Assembly (NCBI RefSeq): GCF_020497125.1
Contig: NC_059072.1
Span: forward strand, 68,765,697 to 68,829,696
Origin: Mauremys mutica
Taxonomy: Eukaryota > Chordata > Testudines > Geoemydidae
DNA length: 64,000 nucleotides
Direction of reading: 5' to 3'
Shown: in pieces, positions 58,620 through 64,000 of the stretch
Layout of the letters: every line of letters starts with the position of its first letter
Position numbering within the stretch: the first letter of the stretch is position 1
Notes under the pieces: generated by a model
Told to the model about the DNA's origin: nothing
The model's database searches: none
What the model saw: the letters and a program-made list of their open reading frames with translations, nothing else
Position numbers and translations under genes: made by a program

Positions 58620-59205
58620 GACTGTTATTATTTTTATTACTGTAATGTCTGGGGCCCTAGTCATGGACCAGTCCGCTATTGTGCTAGGGGCTGTACAAAC
58701 ACAGAACAAATCGATGCTCCCTGCCCTAGAGAACTTTTAAGTATCAGACAAGAGACAACTGGTGTGGATACTGACAGATGAGAGAGAACAATGAGACCAC
58801 ATTGGTCAGCATGATAGATAGCAAACAATCAGCCTAACGAAAGTCATTTTTTTTGTAGGCATTAGGGCAAAGAAGAGTTTTGAGGAGGTTTTGAAGGTGG
58901 ATAATGAGGTAGCTTTGTGAATGTTTATAGGGAGCTCCTCCCCACAAGGGAGAAAGCAGGAAGGTGTTTGTTTGAAAATGTAACAAGTAGGTGAGGGAGA
59001 CTGGCATGATGTGCCAATCGGAGGTGAGAGATGACATCTCCGTAGTGAATTGGAGAGGCTAGGTATAACAGAAATAGGCCATTAAGGGCCTTGAAATTGA
59101 AAGCAAGCAGCTTATTTAATGTGATAGGGAAAGGGGAGCCAGTAGATGGATGCAAAGAGAGAAATGACACGGTCAAAGCTAGGAATGCTGAGCTAGGAAC
59201 ACTTC
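58620..59205 (-). mobile_element. L2-like LINE 3' region, antisense
   Basis: The 3' end lies at the TATTATTTTTATTAC stretch (58622). Then come GGACCAGTCCGCTATTGTGC and GGGGCTGTACAAACACAGAAC. Further blocks such as AGGAGGTTTTGAAGGTGG, GGGCCTTGAAATTGAAAGC and GATGCAAAGAGAGAAATGAC match, in order, a LINE 3' region that I recall from turtles and other amniotes. No open frame remains. The L2 label is less sure than the LINE call. Confidence 0.55.
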
Positions 59206-60518
59206 TTCTTTTTTACATTCTGAGGTTCTCTGGGGTCAGATCTGAAGTTTTGGGTCAGCCTATTGTAGTGATAGGAGCCAGCCAAGACATTTGGATCTAG
59301 ATCCAAGTCTGGATTCTGGAAACTGCCATAGGACATGGGTGTAAGGATCATGACTTATTAGTTTGGGCCCATCTCTGATTATTTTCGTTATACAATTTCA
59401 TGCTGCTCATGCTACAACTTCACCTCCAATTGCTATCATTGTCCTCTCTTCCAAAAGGAATGTAAACTTGTTGGCATTGCTGCAGATGCACATTTTAAAA
59501 GTGCACATCAATTATTTTTAATCTTGAAGACCCTTCATCAACTCCCACACAGGCTATCAAGAGCAGAGCCATTCCTCATGAAATTTGGGAGGCTATTAAT
59601 TGAAAACCCTATAATGCTCCTCTTGATATAGGTGAGGAACCAGCTTTTATTATTTGTTTTGTAAAGCAGAGCACTTTTTTAATGGGGATGACACAGCATT
59701 TCAGTCTCAAGTGCATCCAGCCTGAGATCTTTATCAAAACATTATTTTTTTTCAATGTGCTAAGCTCTAATTGAACCACAGTGGGCAACTTTCCACTGGG
59801 TATTAATCTAAGACATCTAAAACAATCTGTCACGTTCAAGTATATATAATTTGATGAACCTGCTTTGATTTCTTTTTTCAGATCAGGAGTGAGCTAACTG
59901 TCCTTTGATTCTTTAAATGATAATAAAGTAAAAATCAGAGACTAGCTACAGCCTTGAACATGGAGCTGTAGCCACTGCTTGGAGCATACTTCAGGTATTA
60001 CCACCACTGTTTGGCAATGTATAGAATCAAAATAGAGTGAAAAACTAGCTGAGAAGATAATCACTCCTTTCGTATGACTGATTCAGCGTTCAGCCATGGG
60101 TACCCTGTCTTGGATGGGGGAAGGATTGGGGGCGGGAAGGAAAGTGATAAAAACATTTAAAACAGGTAAAGGAAATTCTGTCTATACTCTATCTCACAGT
60201 TATCCTGCCACCTATCACTACAGTACCTGAGCACCTTCCATGTAAAATCAATAGCTTTTAGTGGATTTCATGAAGTCTCTGGGACTTCCTTTGTGCCAGC
60301 TCCCTGCTTGCATCCAAATCCTTCCTTTATATCCACTTCTAATGAGACACCATAAGAAAGGAGTAGTTAACCAGCATGGTCCTGAAAATAGTAGAAGTCT
60401 TATGTGGACTATGGCTCCCCCAGATTTTAATAGTGGTTGAACTGAATAGGTGGCACAACATGGGCAATTTTTGGTAAAATTCAAGGCCATTGTGTACCGG
60501 TATATTGGAACGCAATGT
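59206..60518. other. Unrecognised intergenic sequence
   Basis: No gene or repeat family recognised. Confidence 0.4.
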
Positions 60519-60560
60519 TTAAGGGAGGCTGTGTGGTATTTAAGGGAGGTTGTGTGGTAT
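60519..60560. repeat. 21-bp tandem duplication
   Basis: TTTAAGGGAGGCTGTGTGGTA is followed directly by TTTAAGGGAGGTTGTGTGGTA, a single C/T difference. The second copy runs into the CORE-SINE. Confidence 0.8.
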
Positions 60561-60775
60561 GGTGGACTCAAATGAGACCTGGCTTCTGTTCCTCATTCTG
60601 ACCTACTGTGTGATCTTGGGAAAGTCATTTCAACCCCTTTTTGTTTCCTTTCCTCCCCTTTGTCTGTCTTGTCTATGTAGATTGCAAGTTCTTTTGTGCA
60701 GGAACTGTCTCTTACTATGTGTTTTTTACAGTGCCTGGCACAATGGGGTTCTGATAGCAGACCTCTGCGTGCTAG
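60540..60775 (+). mobile_element. CORE-SINE (MIR-like)
   Basis: Starts near TGTGTGGTATGGTGGACTC (tRNA-like head). The MIR core follows (AGACCTGGCTTCTGTTCC, then CTGTGTGATCTTGGGAAAGTC), then a tail with CAGTGCCTGGCACAATGGGG. This order matches the ancient amniote CORE-SINE family. It is diverged, as expected from its age. Confidence 0.75.
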
Positions 60776-61796
60776 AGTAACAGTAAATATAATGATTTAA
60801 GTACAAATGTGTCCCTTTTAGGTTTAGAAAAACTGATCAATGGCTCTTGTTTTGCTGGTTGCTGTATTGGAAAAACAGAAGCACAGCTGGCCACTTGTTA
60901 AGGGATGGCTACCAATGCTTCCGTTTTTCTAAGACAACAATCAGTACAACAGAAGGAATTACCCATCATTTTTCAGTGCTTTTCATCCTTAGTTATAATT
61001 TTTAGGCCGCAATATAAATATGGTGACAGGATATAAGACTCTTAAATTGATATGAGTTATGGCTGTCCTAACACCTGATACAGCTCTCTGAATTCTAAGA
61101 ATTCTTTCATCTATATCAAGATGCCAACAGATGGAATGTGCATTTTAAACTACATGGGCTTGCATTTCTTCTAGGCTTGAACCTCATTTTTGCAGTTCAA
61201 TTATTTCTTTAGGAGTCAGTCTGGGTTCACTTTCACTCAGAATAGCTCTGCTCTTAAGTACAAACCTTGGAATGCAAACTTTCAAAATGTAGAGTGCAAA
61301 ATTTAATTCAGAAGAAGATTATTTTGCACTGAAGTATAAGGAAATTGAAGTTGGTTCCCATATTTTAATGAAAAGCTGGTCATTTTGCAAAAATGACATG
61401 AAAAGTGAACTTTTGAAGCTGTGAAGTGGGCCATTATGAAACTGCAAATATTTTTTCAAGGCATACTGTCATTTTTTGTGTATCACTAGTAAAAATGCAA
61501 TGTAAGATGTAGTCTTTAATAAGCAATAGGTGGAATATATGCAAGTAGAGCTAATCTAATGTTGTTAAGATGACAGTGCATTCTCATACAGCTTTCAAAG
61601 TGCTCTAAAACCAATATACGCTCCAGGTTTTTTGAAAAAACCTGTATCCTTATGCCTAGATCTTCAGATGAGTTCAGTGCCAAACTGGCTGAGCTCTTCC
61701 GAAAATCTGGCATCTTATGTGGGTGCCTAAATGGAAGCTGAATACTTTTGAAAATCTTTAATTGTGTCTGCTGAACTCCTTTGAAAATCTGTCAAA
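60776..61796. other. Unrecognised AT-rich intergenic sequence
   Basis: No gene or repeat seen. Confidence 0.4.
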
Positions 61797-61950
61797 TATC
61801 AGGGGGTAGCCATGTTAGTCTGTGTCCACAAAAACATGGAGTTTTCACTTCATGCATCTGAAGAAGTGAGATTTTTTTTACCCATGAAAGCTTATGCCCA
61901 AATAAATCTGTTAGTCTTTAAGGTGCCACCAGACTCTTTGTTGTTTTTTT
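61797..61950. mobile_element. Fold-back SINE-like element, second member
   Basis: The left end TATCAGGGGGTAGCCATGTTA is the inverse of the tail type seen at 9551-9618 (TAACACGGCTACC). The rest, CATGCATCTGAAGAAGTGAG to AAATCTGTTAGTCTTTAAGG and TGCCACCAGACTCTTTG, matches the right arm of 9430-9618. The two ends are therefore in opposite orientation, as by inversion during insertion. It ends in a T tract. Confidence 0.65.
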
Positions 61951-64000
61951 TTAAATCTGGCCTTTATTATGTAATTTTGATGGCTTCACACCAGTTTTAA
62001 ACTGATGTATCTTCATTGATGGTAATGGAATTAAATCTGATTTACACTGGTAAGTGAGAACACAATCAGGTCCTTCAGCCTTCACATCTTTCATTCTGTC
62101 CAGGAAAAAAATGACACCTTAGATAGGGGACAACAAAACTAGAACAAAATGCCTCTAAGGAATACAGTTGTATAGTGTGGTTTTAGAATGAAAACTAAGA
62201 GGAAAGGGATGTCTATTTAATGAGAAAGCATTTACTGTAAAACATGGTAAAAATGAAAAGTCTCAACACTGTATCTGTTATACAATGTTTTGCTTTAGAA
62301 AGCAAGATTCTCTGAAATAGTGCATAAATAAATGACATGCAGCACATTTCTCCTTCTTTCCTAGGTCTATGGATGCAGAGGGGCTAATGACAGCAAAATC
62401 ATAGATATTCCTTATTCTGTTTTGCTTTTTCCACAATGTTTCAGAACAAACTTCACAAGAAGATCTGCAGTACATAGACAGCCCTTCACTGGCTAGCGAA
62501 CACACTGCCCAGTGTGCAGACCAGAGAGAATGTCAACCAGCAGAATAGAATAAAGGATTTCTAGCCATGGGACATTTCACTTGGCTTTGGTTTTACTCTT
62601 AGACTTTTATACATACTGCTTATGATTGTCCTAACAAGGTCAGGTCCCTACTCCTGTAGCCAATAGGAGTTTTGCCTGTATCAGGACTGACTGAATGGGC
62701 AGGAGATGCTTTTTCCTTCGTTCTTTCCTTGTCATAGGTCCTGATCACCTCCTCCCATGGAAGTCTACATGACGGCTCTTTCCTTCTGCACCTGTTCAGC
62801 TACCTTGTGCTCCACTGCTCTGGCCCCCAGAAATTGCAGTACCAAGGAGCTATAATGACATGTTTTTCCAAGGGCCGCTTTTTTCACAACCACTCTCAAG
62901 TGGTTTCCGTAGTGTGGAGTTAATGCATCATCATATAGCCAGGACTTACAGCCAGTTTTTCTGGGAGAGAAGGTGTGGACTTCCAGTCCCAGGCAGGCCT
63001 GTCTTTATAGTCCTGGGAAGGGAGGGAAAGTGACAGGATGTTAAGCTGTCCACCCTCACACAGGTACAATATAGTGGGTCCCCTCCATGCAGCCAATATT
63101 GAGGGTATGATTGAGACTCTAGTTATTCGCTTGCCCTTTACCCTTCCCTGTTACCTCTCTCATATTTTCTCTCTCATCCCTAAAAAAACCCCAATATTTA
63201 AATGTATTCAGCAACTATAATCACAATAGCTGTTTGACTTAAAGGCTCCTATTTCAGTTTAATTTACTTTTTATTTCCCCTGAAAATACAGTTTTATATT
63301 CAAAAGGACAAAGTTTCATTTCTTTTGTACACAGATATATGGGACAGAAAAGATAGGGTAAAGGAAAAGTAAGCAATACAGCTGCGGTCTAAGTGTCATG
63401 GATAATTGTTGGGCCTAGGAAAATTAAAGTTTTGATATGGAAATTTAGTCTTACGCTTCCAATAAGATGATGGCAGAAGATTAATTTGTGCAGCCCAGCA
63501 ATGTGATTAACTAATTCAGTCTTTGTGCATGTAGGGCTGGGTTTTTTTTTTTTCTGGACTAAACATTTGTAATGTAATCACTCACGGTAATCAATAAAAT
63601 GTGGACACTTTATATAAAAGTTTAATAAGTGTGGTTGCAAATAGAACAAATCTTTAATTGCTAGTTTGAACAGGCCCAAGTCATGTTGCTCTCTGTACAT
63701 TTTATTATAATGAATCAAGTCAATTTATATATCTAGCTTACTTCTGTAACTGCATTCATGCTGACTCCTACTGGCATAGGTCCTGGTGCAGATCTCTGAG
63801 GGTAGAAAGTCTGCCAAGGAAAAGATTGTGCGCCTCATGCCGGCAGCTCCTTCGGTGTGGCTGTACCACCCCTAACCCCACCCACTGGGGCAGGCACCAG
63901 GCTCACCGGCAGCTGTCCCTGGTCCAGACATGCCAAACACACGGAAAAAGCATGGAAATTTGGCTTGTTTTGGCTTAATTGGCTTGTGAGTTGCTTGTTG
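61951..64000. other. Mostly unrecognised sequence to the window end
   Basis: No gene. There is a T13 tract near 63541-63553. From about 63840 the sequence becomes GC-rich, then changes to repeated GGCTTGTTTTGGCTTAATTGG units. This looks like the start of another repeat cut by the window edge. Confidence 0.4.

Noticed and set aside
1..64000. CRISPR arrays, bacterial operons or prophage
   Set aside because: The sequence is vertebrate nuclear DNA with LINE, SINE and DNA transposon relics. No regularly spaced short repeats with unique spacers are present.

Overview
This window is intergenic DNA from a reptile-type vertebrate nuclear genome, most likely a turtle (order Testudines). The species cannot be told. 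The main evidence is many CR1 LINE fragments whose 3' ends carry the ATTCTATGATTC-type tail, together with PIF/Harbinger, hAT-like and LTR repeats of the kind I associate with turtle genomes. No L1 or Alu is recognisable. I see no intact cellular gene, tRNA, rRNA or CRISPR. Nearly every longer open frame is either a piece of a decayed transposon gene or a chance frame in GC-rich repeat DNA. Family names come from recognising motifs and the order of domains; no database search was run.

Layout. Positions 1-5.6 kb are a repeat cluster: a CR1 3' half with a reverse-transcriptase reading frame, antisense CR1 pieces, an LTR-like element split by a solo LTR with a clean 5-bp target duplication, a 146-bp palindrome, and another CR1 end. 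Positions 5.6-13 kb are mostly unrecognised, with a TSD-flanked fold-back SINE-like element (9.43 kb) and paired tRNA-like inverted repeats (10.8-11.2 kb). Positions 13-15.8 kb hold two antisense CR1s and a hAT-like MITE. Positions 15.8-25.6 kb are largely single-copy-looking, with a few MITEs.

The core of the window is two decayed but nearly end-to-end PIF/Harbinger transposons. Copy B (25608-31091) and copy A (36428-40294) each end in degenerate inverted repeats bordered by TTA. Each carries a HARBI1-like transposase gene converging on a Myb/SANT-type accessory gene. In A the three catalytic acidic codons survive but the frame is broken. In B the first is Asn and the third is a stop. Copy B was later hit by two short hAT-like elements with 8-bp target duplications. 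A third Harbinger-type element (49823-51920) is built as a fold-back with long inverted arms.

The rest (40.3-64 kb) contains two GC-rich transposons filled with minisatellite (40.4 and 54.6 kb), further CR1 copies, AT-rich MITEs, an L2-like LINE, a CORE-SINE, and unrecognised intergenic sequence. The transposase-plus-DNA-binding-partner gene pairs in A and B are the only 'systems' here, and both are dead copies.
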